Assembly: GCA_032622095.1 (NCBI GenBank)
Contig: CP136061.1
Location: 132,688,087 to 132,752,086, forward strand
Length of the DNA: 64,000 nucleotides
Direction: 5' to 3'
DNA from: Siphonodentalium dalli
Lineage: Eukaryota; Mollusca; Scaphopoda; Gadilida; Siphonodentaliidae
Under the pieces are notes generated by a model. It was not told the origin of the DNA, made no database searches, and worked only from the letters and a program-made list of their open reading frames with translations. This document shows, piece after piece, positions 45,687 through 57,170 of this stretch (its first letter is position 1; each line of letters begins with the position of its first letter). Position numbers and translations under genes: made by a program.

Positions 45687-46688
45687 TGTATTGTATCACT
45701 ATATATTTAAACCCAACCTTTCGTACACTGGAGTAACAAGTTTGCGCAGATGGGAAATCTCGCTATTTACCAAGTCCATCTAGGCAATAACTTTGGCAAC
45801 ATCAACGGAGGAATCCCGCGGTACGTCGGTATATCATTTCCCCGACGTAGTTAACAGGGCCTATACTGCCAAATACAATTCAAATCTGACCATCGCCACT
45901 GGATTTATAATGCAAATTTTTTTGCAGACCGGACATTCACAACTGTTAAAGCCCGACAAGACGGGAAGCTCCGCTAAAAATGATTGGACAAAGCCCCAAG
46001 TATTTTGGAAATCCTTACACCAAGCTGGGATATCAACATATACCAAAGGACAACCAAATCAGACAATCCGCTCTCGAGACACAAGATGGTGAGTTCGTAA
46101 GTTGTGAATGTAACATAGTCGCTACAACATTATAAGACCCGAATCTCTTTCTGGGATCGAGGTCATGACAGGCCCGAGCCAAGATCGGTCATTTGAAACA
46201 CACATATGTCTGTCTATATATGTACTCTCTTTATGTCATACAATGTATGATTTATAAGAAATAAACTATTGATCATAGTCGATAGTGACCAAAACACTGT
46301 TCCGGTATAGTTCTTGATTAAACGTGTGTTTAAAGTCTACTTCTTGGAGCTTGTATTTTCTACAGTCGACAATTGATGAAACAGCCATTTGCAGACCGGT
46401 CTGCTTACTAAGTTGCATCCACAGGTCTCTGACAAAATTGGCCTTAATACCAAAAGTACTATAGTATCAGTTTTATAGACCAAAATTTGTCAGGAACCTG
46501 TGGTAGATTCCCTACCCTTTGAAGCTGTCCCTGATCACATTACCATTTTAAGTTTTCCCTGATTCCCATCACCATTTTGCTCTTACGCACACTTCTTGCT
46601 CTCATCTAAATATACAAGAGAAACATTCACCAACCAGGAAAGTCAAGAATCCTTGTTATCTTTACATGTAGAAATATTTTAGTTATGT
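45687..46688. other. Unassigned; weak exon-like segment at 45.75-46.09 kb
   Basis: A 99-residue frame (45793-46092) ends in a donor-like ...acaagatg|gtgagttcg, and an acceptor-like ttttttttgcag lies at about 45930. Translation in the possible frames gives no family match and contains stops in the alternative frame, so I record it only as exon-like. Confidence 0.2.
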
Positions 46689-47015
46689 TTAATTGATCCT
46701 TCTTGCAGATGGTGTACATTTAAACAATCGAAGAAATGATTGAAATTTCTGATGAAATTCAGTCTCACTGACATGGTTGCCATATAATATTTCCATTGCA
46801 TTAGCAGTGTCACCCATGATGTTTGTTGCAAGACTCACTTTCATCTTAGTGAAAGACTTAAGTTTTACATCCTCCCTTATTTTTCCAATGATATGCATTA
46901 TCGAAACCCAATCCATGACCCAAAATGGCCGCTGACCTATGCATTGCAAAGACGTCACCCATGCACGTATAGCCCGTGCCAAAAATAAAGGTAAATTCGA
47001 TTTCAGCCAAACCAA
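46689..47015 (-). pseudogene. P-element/THAP9-like transposase fragment (weak)
   Basis: The minus-strand frame ends with KLKSFTKMKVSLATNIMGDT, then ANAMEILYGN, FHQKFQSFLRLFKC and a stop. The pattern (F-x-KM-K-V-x-LA-x-x-[VI]-x-x-x-x-A-[ND]-A-[ML]-E, then F-x-R-L-F) is reminiscent of the P-element/THAP9 transposase core, which reads KMKVxLAAQVLS..VAxALE in many animals. Upstream residues look non-coding or frameshifted. No TIRs were found. Confidence 0.3.
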
Positions 47016-47049
47016 CGGCGTTGTATAGAGCTAAACTTAGTTCAAACAT

Positions 47050-48544
47050 ATTTTAGTGCCATATATACATTTACATTCATAAATTGGGATTGGGACACAC
47101 GTGATTGGTGACTGCACTTAAATTAGTTCGTTCCCAGATGAACAAACGAGCCACCGACCGAACCAACAAGGTGAATATATATACTGGGTTTCTGGTTTCT
47201 GGTCTGGTGCCTCACTAAACAAAGTATAATGCGGCCAAATATATAAAACATGACAATTAGCCAAAAGGAAAATGATATATTGTGTAACTCCCATGCATAT
47301 ATAGGTATTTTATAAAGATTATGTTTTGAAATACGTTTTGTTATAAGACTGATCCAAGTCCAATGTGTTCACGAGAAACGTCCAATGTATTTATGGGTAT
47401 ATGAATAGATGGGCCAGGTGTTGCGTTTCTTGCAATACTATCTACCCCGAATTTCCTGGCGGGGATGTCGGAACTGCATACGGGCATCGTTTGCCCCAAT
47501 AAAATGATATTTCAAGTTTTGGACGAATACGTAAAAACACATATATAGGTCATGTATTATGACAGTCGCGGAAATCAAATGGCAGCGCCTTGGTGAACCT
47601 AATATCTTCTTTGTCAAGTTAACTATGTTTACAGTCCAATAAATCTAGCATTATTATGGGTACAAAATGCATAATGCACACCTGTGGTACAATAAAGCAG
47701 TCTTACCGTGATTCCAAATCTATTAAATCTATTTTTTACACCTGCATGGGTCCACGGGAACGCACTTGTTTTCTTCTTTTTTTTTGCTCTGCGACGTTGA
47801 TAAAATCATACGAGTCCAGTGTTGTTTATACCTGAGATGGTTTCAACATAAATATTTAGCTCATTTGATCATTTTGTGTAATTTACGTCAATTTAGAAGT
47901 GTTTACACTCTTGTGTGCGTTTGCCCTGTCTATATACAGGTCGTTGGTTGGATGAAATCACGTCATGTGTCATCGCGTGCATACCGTAACTTCTTTTCAT
48001 ATTGACATATTGACGCAACTTGTATCGCGCTATCATAATTTTTTCATTGAAAATTGGCGTTAACTGCGCTTTTAATCTGCAAATTGGGGCCTGCGCGCGA
48101 CGTCACTTGGTAGATACCCCGTTATTTATGAAGCATTATTATCTCGTGCTACTAAATATGCGTTAAAAATATAGTAAGTAAGAAATGCTTTATTTTCAGC
48201 CATTATACACGAAAACGTATATACATACATTATATACAAATTATAACTTTTCAGGGTTTGTTCCGAGTATTGGAACGTACTGTAATTACAAGTATACATA
48301 GATAAAATACAATGCAGACAATTATCAGTGACGGTCCAATTTTGCATTATCATGTCCGGAATAGAAAAATCATATTTCGACAGACTTATCTAAAGATTCT
48401 AAGCGAACCGAGAAAAAAAAAGAAGAAGAAATTACATAAGTATACATCATGGTCAGTACATAGTGCTATTTTGTCATTTTTGTTGGAAACCATGATATTG
48501 TAAATAACGATGTACCAATATTACGTACATGATTATTATCTGTA
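47050..48544. other. Intergenic, nothing recognised
   Basis: AT-rich. Short Tyr/Phe/Leu-rich frames at 47766-48005 and 48126-48353 are not supported. Confidence 0.3.
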
Positions 48545-48592
48545 ATGATATTGAGTTATATAGTATATATATACACACACTTGCATATACAC

Positions 48593-48639
<47 letters not shown>

Positions 48640-48735
48640 ACACACATACATACATATCATCACATACATATAAACACACGTATATAAATACTCGTACATA
48701 TACATACACACATACACATACATACATATATATCA
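48545..48735. repeat. (TA)n and (CA/TACA)n microsatellite
   Basis: A run of about 20 TA units follows and precedes catacatacatatcatcaca-type repeats. Tyr/Val/Cys frames across it are artefacts. Confidence 0.9.
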
Positions 48736-48806
48736 ATATCTATGTATTTCTTGCATATCTAAAACACGTAGAAACCATAAAAATAGCAACATAATATGCT
48801 TAGTTA

Positions 48807-48992
48807 CAGTAATGCTCTAATTAATCGACTTCTTAACCACAGGAAAATTATGGGTAACTTTTCAGGATTTAGTCGGAAATATGGCTTGTTGCCATTCATC
48901 GGAAAGCAACAAGCCATATTTCCGACTAAATCCTGAAAAGTTACCCATAATTCTCCTGTGGTTAAGAAGTCGTTTAATTAGAGCAGTACTGT
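48807..48992. mobile_element. Foldback MITE with CAGTAATGC ends (copy 2)
   Basis: TA is present on both sides. Ends cagtaatgctctaattaa and ttaattagagcagtactg. Arms are nearly identical to those at 33513-33723, but with a shorter centre (cattcatcggaaagcaac). Confidence 0.8.
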
Positions 48993-49039
48993 ATACTATG
49001 AATGAGGAAAATACGACGTGATCTTCGACTGTAGACAAA

Positions 49040-49248
49040 CATTCCCTCGTGCATAAATCATCCACAATGTCCGATGACCGCATAATCACAAATAAGTGGT
49101 CCTTTAACTTTGACATTCCAAAACTCGCGGAAATTATTAATAAAACTGACCGGTATTTGAAGAAAATTCAACACACAATTTGTGATAGTTTCAAGGTTGA
49201 CCATGTGTCGTGTTTCAGAAGAGACATATATAACGATGAAAAACCATC
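49040..49248 (+). pseudogene. LINE tail, copy A, part 1 (5' piece)
   Basis: Starts cattccctcgtgcataaatc and encodes MSDDRIITNKWSFNFDIPKL, then KKIQHTICDSFKVDHVSCF and RRDIYNDEKPS, where an unrelated element interrupts it. The continuation is at 50969. This matches the C-terminal part of a non-LTR retrotransposon polyprotein that is present uninterrupted at 54768-55527. Confidence 0.7.
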
Positions 49249-49579
49249 AAAATTTCCAGACACGTATGGTACTTTTTTGCCGATGACCACTTTTTGGACC
49301 CACCCACCCCCGACCCCAATTTTTTTTCCATTTCATAGAGTTTTTTCCAGCCATGTTTTGACACCCACCCCTTGTGGAACGCAAAACACGAACATACAGA
49401 GAAAACCAGGACCAAACCTCCTACATTGAGACACAGTGAATCTAGTAATGAACAGCAGGACTGGTCTCTAGCAGTATATTCTTGACTGCACAGGACTGCA
49501 GTGGATTTTTAATCGTTTTTGTTAAATATCATATTTCCACAGCTCTGTAGTCAATTTATTTTAACGCTTAGTATATGAA

Positions 49580-49714
49580 TAGAGCATGGCTTGGAGTTGA
49601 CTACGCGAATGTAGTGGCCAGTGGGAAGGGTGTAGTTCATGAGCCGAAGGCGAGTGAACTACACCATTCCCACTGGCCACTACATTCGCGTAGTCAACGA
49701 CAAGATATGCTCTA
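49580..49714. mobile_element. Foldback element nested in the poly-C element
   Basis: tagagcatggcttggagttg ... ttcatgagcc is inverted as ggcgagtgaactacacc ... atatgctcta, with arms of about 60 bp around gaag. TA is next to both ends. Confidence 0.7.
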
Positions 49715-50049
49715 ATCATTATATTATATCGAACATTTATAGACAAACTGACGTTCTAATATTTATATACCATCGAACATTTTATTGCTAAACTGAAGTC
49801 ATTGTATTGTGTCCAGGTTGCATTCAATTTCCTTCTCGTCACAAAACCTATTAAGCAGCTTTATTGCTATTGTGAATAGCAGATATGCCTGATTGGGTAA
49901 CCGGTCACTGACACAGCGTGCACGGTTAATCATAATTAATAGTCACTGTTTTAGTGCCAAAATGTGTGTGGTAGTCCTTTTTAGAAACCTTTTTAGTTTT
50001 TGTGTTTTGTTACTTTGCTATGGAAATTTATAAAGATATTATGTCTATA

Positions 50050-50155
50050 CACCAGGTAGGTGATATTGCTCTACAACAGATAGGTGATTTTGTTTTACAC
50101 CAGATAGGTGATATTGTTTTACACCAGATAGGTGATTGTATTATATCAGATAGGT
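50050..50155. repeat. 27-bp tandem repeat, four units
   Basis: The unit acaccagataggtgatattg-ttttac is repeated with few changes. In one frame it reads LHQIGDIV repeatedly. It lies within the poly-C element and has no sign of being a real gene. Confidence 0.8.
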
Positions 50156-50968
50156 TAAATTATCATACGCTACGTGCCACCCAGACTCATTAGACATTAC
50201 TAAAACATGTTTATCGCACATATAGCAATACACTAGAGCATCCAGGAGCACCAATGGGAAATCAAAGAAAGTTAATGTTACGATTTATTCCAATTGATTC
50301 AGATTGGTCAGGATTGGTTAGGAATTTAATAACGTTCACAGTTTATCTTGTATGAATTCAGGAATCTTGTATGAGTTCAGAAAAGGCATTATTTCTATTG
50401 GACTGCTCAAGAGTAGCATGTGAGAGTAAAGCATATAATAAAAATCAAACCTACACTTTTAGTAGAAACCTGTATTAACTCATTCATGACTACATGATAT
50501 TGTGAATTATTACCATTTTCTATCTCTTTTGTCACATATGAGATAATTGTATTATCCACTCACAAGTCTTGGTATGTTACATGTTTTTTCTTTATACATC
50601 AGTGTATACATCGGTGTTTAATGTCCATGTTTGACCAGATTTGGCATTAATTTTATTTCTTTAAAGTTATCCTTATTTGATGTTAATTACATAGAATACT
50701 GCATGGGCGATTCAGCTGCATTAAGAATACTTTCCCTTGTCCCAAAGAGGCACAAACCAACATCCAATGGCCCTAGCGTGTTTAGTGTTGCTGCAGTTCC
50801 TTATTGTTGATTTCTTAGTGTTACAAACCAGTACAAACTAGTAAAAATCCAATAAAAGGTGTGAAGGAAAAAAACAATTGTCACGGAAAAAATTGTTTTG
50901 GGCTTATTTTGACACCCACCACCCCCAGCATACGTGTCGGAAAAAAAATTCTGCCCCCCCCCCCCCCT

Positions 50969-51448
50969 GGTGTATAGAGAAATAATAAGTTATTACCTAT
51001 TGGAGCCATATTTGGACATAGTAAAAAATATCGAAGTAAGAAAGATCTTCAGCAAATTGTGGATTAACAATCATACTCTAGAAATTGAAAAGGGGCGCCA
51101 TAAACAACCGAAGATTCCTGTAGACAAGAGAATATGCAGAAAGTGTGGATTGGAAACGGAAACCGAGGAACATTTTATTTTAAAGTGTCCTATTTACAAA
51201 TGCAATCGTCTCCGTTTCTTTGACGAAATAAATAAAGTAAATCACAAGTTTACTAATATGACTGATGCACTAAAATTCATTTTCATACTGCGAAATGATA
51301 AAACAGAAACGTGCAATATCATCTGTAACATGGTCCGTCTCTTTTTCCACAAAAGGTGTGAAACACCAGATTTTCAAAACAAACATGATAATTATTTTTC
51401 ATTTTAATTATGATTACATTTGTGTATAATTATTGTATCATATATATA
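50969..51448 (+). pseudogene. LINE tail, copy A, part 2 (C-terminal zinc knuckle)
   Basis: It resumes at VYREIISYYLLEPYLDI and reads LEIEKGRHKQPKIPVDKR, ICRKCGLETETEEHFILKC, then MTDALKFIFILRNDKTE to the stop at 51407. The CxxC-H-C knuckle after a basic stretch is the usual C-terminus of mollusc CR1/L2/RTE-like polyproteins. The untranslated tail (attgtatcatatatata) is cut at 51448, where a Helitron inserted; copy B shows the uncut tail. Confidence 0.75.
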
Positions 51449-52077
51449 CTAGCAGGTGGACCCGACTTCGTCCGGGCTGTTTCCCCACTGCTTTTCGGCG
51501 AATTACGCGATTTGACCTTGAATTGTCCATTTTGAAGGTCAAGGTCAGGTGGGGGTCTTGATTTGACCCGTCCAAAACACTGCCCGGACAAAAGTACTCG
51601 ACAAAAGTACCCGTCGAAATTCATCCGGTTTTACCCGATTTGACCTCGAATTGATCATTTTGAAGGTCAAGGTCAGGTCGGGGTCACGATTTGACCCGTC
51701 CAAAACACTCAGTGGACAAAAGTAACCCCACGTATCAAATTTCGTCGAAATCCCATCAAATTCGCGATTTGACCTTGAATTGACCCGATTTCAAGGTCAA
51801 GGTCACGTCGCACGGGCAAATGAATAGGATTGTGACACTCCCCATACGAAAGTATCCCCAGACACTAATTTTCATCGAAATCCCGTGATACTCGGGCGTT
51901 CGACCTTGAAATGACCCGATTTCAAGGTCACGTCGCACGGGCAAATTAATAGCCCCATGCCAGACCCCGGCCGAAAGTACCCCCACATACCAAGTTTCAT
52001 CGAAATCGGCTCGGCCGTTTTCGAGTCCATCGCGAACACACACAGAGACAGGCAGATTTCCAAAAATATACAATAGA
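51449..52077 (-). mobile_element. Helitron (non-autonomous), minus array unit a
   Basis: On the minus strand the 5' end is TCTATTGTATATTTTTGG. The 3' end is agcccggacgaagtcgggt (GC-rich hairpin CCCGGAC/GTCGGG), then ccacctgCTAG followed by T, as expected for Helitrons (TC...CTAG, insertion between A and T). The interior is packed with gaccttgaccttgaaatcgg-type AGGTCA direct repeats. No Rep/helicase ORF. Confidence 0.75.
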
Positions 52078-53037
52078 CTAGCAGGTGTACCCGACTTCGT
52101 CCGGGCTGTTTCCCCTCTGTTTTTCGGGTGGGTTCACGGTTTGACCCGTCCAAAACATTGCCCGGACAAAAGTACCCGTCGAAATCCATCCGGTTTTACC
52201 CGATTTGATCTTGAATTGATCATTTTGAAGGTCAAGGTCAGGTCGGGGTCACGATTTGACCCGTCTAAAACACTCAGTGGACAAAAGTAACCCTATGTAT
52301 CAAATTTCGTGGAAATCCCATCAAAATTCTCGATTTGACCTTGAATTGACCGATGTCAAGGTCAAGGTCACGTCGCACGGGCAAATGAATAGGCTTATGA
52401 GACTCCCCGACCGAAAGTACCCCCACATACCAAGTTTCATCCCACAATTGCGCGATTTGACCTTGAATTGTCCATTTTGAAGGTCAATGTGATGTGGGGT
52501 AACGATTTGATCCGTCGAAAACACTGCCCGAACAAAAGTACCCGACAATAGTACCCGTCGAAATCCATCCGGTTTTACCCGATTTGACCTCGAATTGATC
52601 ATTATGAAGGTCAAGGTCAGGTCGGGTTCACGACTCGACCCGTCCAAAACACTCAGTGGACAAAAGTAACCCACGTATCAAATTTCGTCGAAATCCCATC
52701 AAAATTCGCGATTTGACCTTGAATTGACCCGATTTCAAGGTCAATGTCACGTCGCACGGGCAAACGAATAGGCTTACGACATTCCCCATACGAAAGTATC
52801 CCCAGACACTAATTTTCATCGAAATCTCGTGATACTCGGGCGTTCGACCTTGAAATGACCCGATTTCAAGGTCAAGGTCACGTCGCAGGGGCAAATTAAC
52901 AGGCCCATACCACTCCTCGGCCGAAAGCACCCCACGTACCAAGTTTCATCGAAACCGGTAGTTTTCGAGTCCATCGCGAACACACAGACACACAGACAGA
53001 CACACAGACAGACAGATCTTCCAAAATATATAATAGA
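52078..53037 (-). mobile_element. Helitron, minus array unit b (with internal duplication)
   Basis: Same termini as unit a. Its CTAG (52078-52081) directly abuts the TC of unit a. An internal re-start near 52440 repeats the 3' half, which explains the 960-bp length. Confidence 0.7.
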
Positions 53038-53539
53038 CTAGCCGATGAGTCCGACGTTGTCCGGGCTATTCAAAAACCAAATTTCAAGTCGATAGCTCCA
53101 CCCGTTTCCGAGATCTGGTCTGCGCATGCGCGAAGCTTGCGTCGCACGGACTCGGCGACCCGATAAAATTCGTATCCGGGGCAAGATACATTCACATACC
53201 AAATGTCAAGCCGATAGCTCCACCCGTTTCCGAGATCTCGTCTGCGCATGCGCGAAGCTGGCGTCGCACGGGCTCGGCGACCCGATACAATTCGTATCCG
53301 GGGCAAGATACATTCACATAGCAAATTTCAAGTCGATAGCTCCACCCGTTTCCGAGATCTCGTCTGCGCATGCGCGAATCGGGCGGCGCACGGGCTCGCC
53401 AATACGACAACGACGACCGCCTGGTCAAACTACATACACGTACCAAGTTTCGTCCCGATCGGTCGAGAATCGTAGATTTGTATCAATGACAGACATACAG
53501 ACAGACAGACAAACAGAGGTCTTCAAATTATATATGAGA
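53038..53539 (-). mobile_element. Helitron, minus array unit c (121-bp internal repeats)
   Basis: On the minus strand it starts TCTCATATATAATTTGAAG and ends in a hairpin cccggacaacgtcggact, then CTAG. It contains about three tandem ~121-bp units with ctcggaaacgggtggagcta and tgccccggatacgaatt. The frames through it (for example 53126-53668) are not genes. It is the same subfamily as 57993-58500. Confidence 0.7.
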
Positions 53540-54767
53540 TATATATATACGCTAAAGTGGAAGAAATTTCGCCATGAACCTTGGTCACAAGCAAGCTATC
53601 AATCTGACTTGGAATCTTCTCTTCCTATGATCTGGACTCATTATATAGCAATATTATTGAAGCTATAAACAAATCGGCACAAAATGATGTTCCTCGCAAG
53701 AGTTTCAAAAAGTTTTTGAAGCCATTTTGGTCCCAACATCTCAAATCACTTCATCAAAATATGAGATATCACAGGTCAGTTTGGATAGCAGCCGCTAAAC
53801 CAATCAACGATCCTACTGGCTTATATATGCCAACTACAAAAACGCTAAGTGTAATTTTAGACGTGATTATCGCAGATCATCTAAACAGTATATTCAGTCG
53901 TTCAATAACAGCATTGATTAATGTGCAGAATCTGATCAAGACACTTTTTTCAGACTGTTTAATGCAAAACGCAAAAAGCTTGGAACTCTTTCTGGTTCGT
54001 TTTTAAAATATAATGGTAACCTCCTCAGTGATGCACACGAGATAGCCGATGTATGGGGTGATTACTATAGCTGTATCTTCTCAGTTCCCTTAACGGACCC
54101 GTCGTTCGACGAGTCCCATTATGCCAATGTAAATGAATTTGTAGAAAAGGAATCGACTCGCTCCTCCTCTAGCCCTTTAGACGCTCTTATTGCTTTTCCT
54201 GTAACTTCAACAGAAATAACGTCTTTATATAAACACCTTAATTTAAATAAGGCATCAGGGCTGGGTGGGGTCAACTATGAACACATTGTATATGGAGTAC
54301 TCGCTTAGCCGAAACACTGAGTTGTCTTTTCAATCATTTTTTACAGTTGGAGTATATTCCACACGCAGCAAAGAAGGGTGTTATTTTTTCTCTACATAAA
54401 GGTGGTTCTAAACCTAAAGACTCTTTTGATAACTACCGAACTATAACACTGCTGCCTGTCATATACAAATTATTCGAAAAACTAATACTCACAAGACTTG
54501 AGCTTTATACGCCATCATTGATAACGCCTCATCCCTTGCAAAGCGGGTTTCAGCGTGAGGTCAGTTGTTCTATGACATCATTTTTGGTGACCGAATGCAT
54601 TTCCTATATACGTCCGAGAGACACAGTATGTTATTTGCCTGCTTCTTGGACGTATGGAAAGCGTTTGACACTGTGTGGATCAACGGTTTGCTATATCAGC
54701 TATTTGAAAAGCACATTCAGGGCAAAACGTGGAGAATTATTTCCAAGTTACTTAAGATAAGATAAGT
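53540..54767 (+). pseudogene. CR1/L2-like LINE relic, linker and N-terminal RT part
   Basis: Stop- and frameshift-ridden remnant of ORF2 without its endonuclease. Readable pieces in order are KSFKKFLKPFWSQHLKSLHQ, TSTEITSLYKHLNLNKASG, KKGVIFSLHKGGSKPKDSF, DNYRTITLLPVIYKLFEKL, LITPHPLQSGFQ and (shifted frame) CFLDVWKAFDTVWINGLL. These correspond to RT motifs 0-3/A; D and FDT of motif A are visible. It lies between opposing Helitron arrays, and LINE tail copy B interrupts it at 54768. Confidence 0.75.
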
Positions 54768-55527
54768 TTATTGACAATTACACCCACACGGGGCCGATGT
54801 CACAACATAAATAACAATAAATATATATATGATACAATAAGTATACACAATTGTAATCAGAATTAAAATGGAAAAAATTTCATGTTTGTTCTTGAAAATC
54901 TGGTGTTTCAGACCTTTTGTGGAAAAAGAGACGGACCATGTTACAGATGATATTGCATGTTTCTGTTTTGTCATTTCGCAGTATGAAAATGAATTTTTGG
55001 GCATCAGTCATATTAATAAACTTGTGATTTACTTTATTTATTTCGTCAAAGAAACGGAGACGAATGCATTTGTAAATAGGACATTTTAAAATAAAATGTT
55101 CCTCGGTTTCCGTTTCCAATCCACACTTTCTGCATATTCTCTTGTCTACAGGAATCTTCGGTTGTTTATGGCGCCCTTTTTCAATTTCTAGAGTATGATT
55201 GCTAATCCGCAATTTGCTGAAGATCTTTCTTACTTCCATATTATTTACTATGGCCAAATATGGCTCCAATCGGTAATCACTTATTATTTCTCTATACACC
55301 CTCAATTTGTTCTTACCTGATGGTTTTTCATCGTTATATATATCTCTTCTGAAACACGACACATGGTCAACCTTGAAACTATCACAAATAGTGTGTTGAA
55401 TTTTCTTCAAATACTGATCAGTTTTATCAATAATTTCCGTGAGTTTTGGAATGTCAAAGTTAAAGGACCACTTATTTGGGATTATGCGGTCATCGGACAT
55501 AGTGGCTGATTTATGAACGAGGGAATG
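54768..55527 (-). pseudogene. LINE tail, copy B (uninterrupted), nested in the RT relic
   Basis: Minus strand: starts cattccctcgttcataaatc, encodes MSDDRIIPNKWSFNFDIPKL through RICRKCGLETETEEHFILKC to RSETPDFQEQT-stop, then a 3' UTR ending gtcaataaacttatcttatc. It is open across its length (about 190 residues). The longer 244-residue frame only continues into host sequence by chance. It has the same first base as copy A. It corresponds to the C-terminal zinc-knuckle region of a LINE polyprotein without RT. Confidence 0.75.
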
Positions 55528-57170
55528 ATATACATTGCTGCACTCGTTTCCAAAACTGCAATTCACACTGGATACCAATGTTGCAAGGAGCATGGCATGG
55601 AAGTACCCTTGCACCAGTGTTTTATATTATACATTGACAGCTTATTGTGCGAGCTTAATATTTCGGTTTATGGTTTCATCATGAAGAATGCGAAATGCTG
55701 CTGCCCGACACACGCCGATGATATGGTTCTGCTGTCGTTCACCGCTTCAGGGTTGCAGTCCTTAATTGATGTTTGCGTGCAATATAGTGCAAAGTGGCGG
55801 TAAAATATAACACATCTAAAACACATGTCACAGTATTCAATGAACCAAAAACCGCGGCACTAAAGCGCACAACAAACTGGTTTCTTGGTACACATCGAGT
55901 GGATGAAGCTGAATGCGTTACTCACTTAGGTATCCCTCTCAGAAAACATAACTTTAAAGCATGTTTTGTTGAAGATATCTGCTTCAAAATGAGGAAAACA
56001 TACTTCGCACTATCCAATATTGGTATTTATGCCGGTGGAATAACACCAATGAGCTCCCTTAAAATTTACAATTCAGTTATAATTCCCAAAGGCTTATATG
56101 GAAGCGAAATGCTATGTGGGCTAACACATACAGAATGTGACCGCCTCGAACGTGCTCATCGCATATGCCTGAAGCACATTCAAGGTGTCCACGTGAGAAC
56201 ACGAACCGATATGGCATTGGGCTTACTGGGTTCTCCTCCTTTAATGCAGTATATCCATCGTCGTAAATTATCACTACTCTGTTATTTATGCAACCTCACT
56301 TCCAAGAAGGTGGTTAAAATGTATTCCTTATCAGACTATTATATACAATGTGTTCATGTTTATAACAATGCTAACATAAATATCTTTTTCAGGGACTTAC
56401 GAGATATCCTTCAACAATTTGGTTTGACTCAGTACTTGTCTGAGTACACGGTAACTGCCACCTTCCCTAATAAAGGTAGTTGGAAGCTTCTTGTTAAACA
56501 GGGATCTTGTTTTGGAAAGATGATTGGTTGGTTCGAATTCACAGTGACCCTTCTTTTGAACGATTTCGTTTGGTGACTAGTAGTCCAGATATCGCATTCA
56601 TGTGGCGTGTTTGTAAACAATATCCCAATGAGAAAGAAGGCTTCACATTGCATTGCAGTTACTGTGTGCTCCGACATCTGCAGATGAAACCAAATGTACT
56701 GCATGCCAGATGACATATACTGACATGGTTAAACAGTTCTTAATATTCTGCCCAGCATTGGCAGTCACCCGTAAGAAATTCTGGTACTTATTCATCGACC
56801 GCTTGCCAGTTACAGCATATCAGCTTGTTGACAATCTTCCTATAGAACAACAAACTGCACTTTCTTAGGTCGTTTACCACCGGGTCTTGTCGATATTAGT
56901 CAGATACCTGGTACACATTTACTGCGATTTTTCATTCAAGCAACAAAAATCTTCTGGTACGAATGGAGTTCATTTCTGGAAACTCCTTCAAAGATGATAT
57001 TTTATCGGAGTTAATTATCCCGCTTGTATACGTTAACGCACTGTTACTTCACATTTTGTGCAGAATAATTCACCATGTGCTCGATGGCGCTTTACTCTGC
57101 TTTCTTGGATTACATCCCTTTTGTGTAAATATGTTCTTTATTTAAGATAAGAACTGAATGGTGTTGTCTT
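55528..57170 (+). pseudogene. CR1/L2-like LINE relic, RT motifs B-E and C-terminal domain
   Basis: Continues the RT after the nested insert: VPLHQCFILYIDSLLCEL, then motif C as THADDMVLLS (HADD in place of the usual F/YADD), then a long intact stretch (55794-56576) with THLGIPLRKHNFKA, SVIIPKGLYGSEMLC and RLERAHRICLKHIQG. Then, frame-shifted, a CxxC...H/C knuckle (TKCTACQMTYTDMVKQF) to the stop at about 56866 and further to about 57145. Relic, not functional. Confidence 0.75.

Larger units (their letters stand above)
49249..50968. mobile_element. Poly-C TIR element, 1.7 kb, inserted into LINE tail copy A
   Basis: Left end aaatttccagacacgtatgg ... gacccacccacccccgaccc. The right end, inverted, is ttttccgacacgtatgctgg with a C-run just inside. 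Both ends match the 510-bp element at the window start. Compared with LINE copy B, 18-19 bases of the host LINE are missing at the junction, so integration was not a clean duplication. Inside are a palindrome (49580-49714) and a 27-bp tandem repeat. No transposase ORF was recognised. Confidence 0.6.

Noticed and set aside
48536-48736. Tyr/Val/Cys-rich frame
   Set aside because: Translation of a TA/CA microsatellite.
52256-53668. Many 70-180-residue frames within the Helitron arrays
   Set aside because: They follow the repeat units, occur in both orientations and lack any Rep, helicase or other domain. Overlapping readings of repetitive DNA.
55513-55614. Extra N-terminal residues of the 244-residue minus-strand frame
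   Set aside because: The LINE-tail homology with copy A stops at 55527. The preceding codons come from the host RT relic read antisense, so they are not part of the element.
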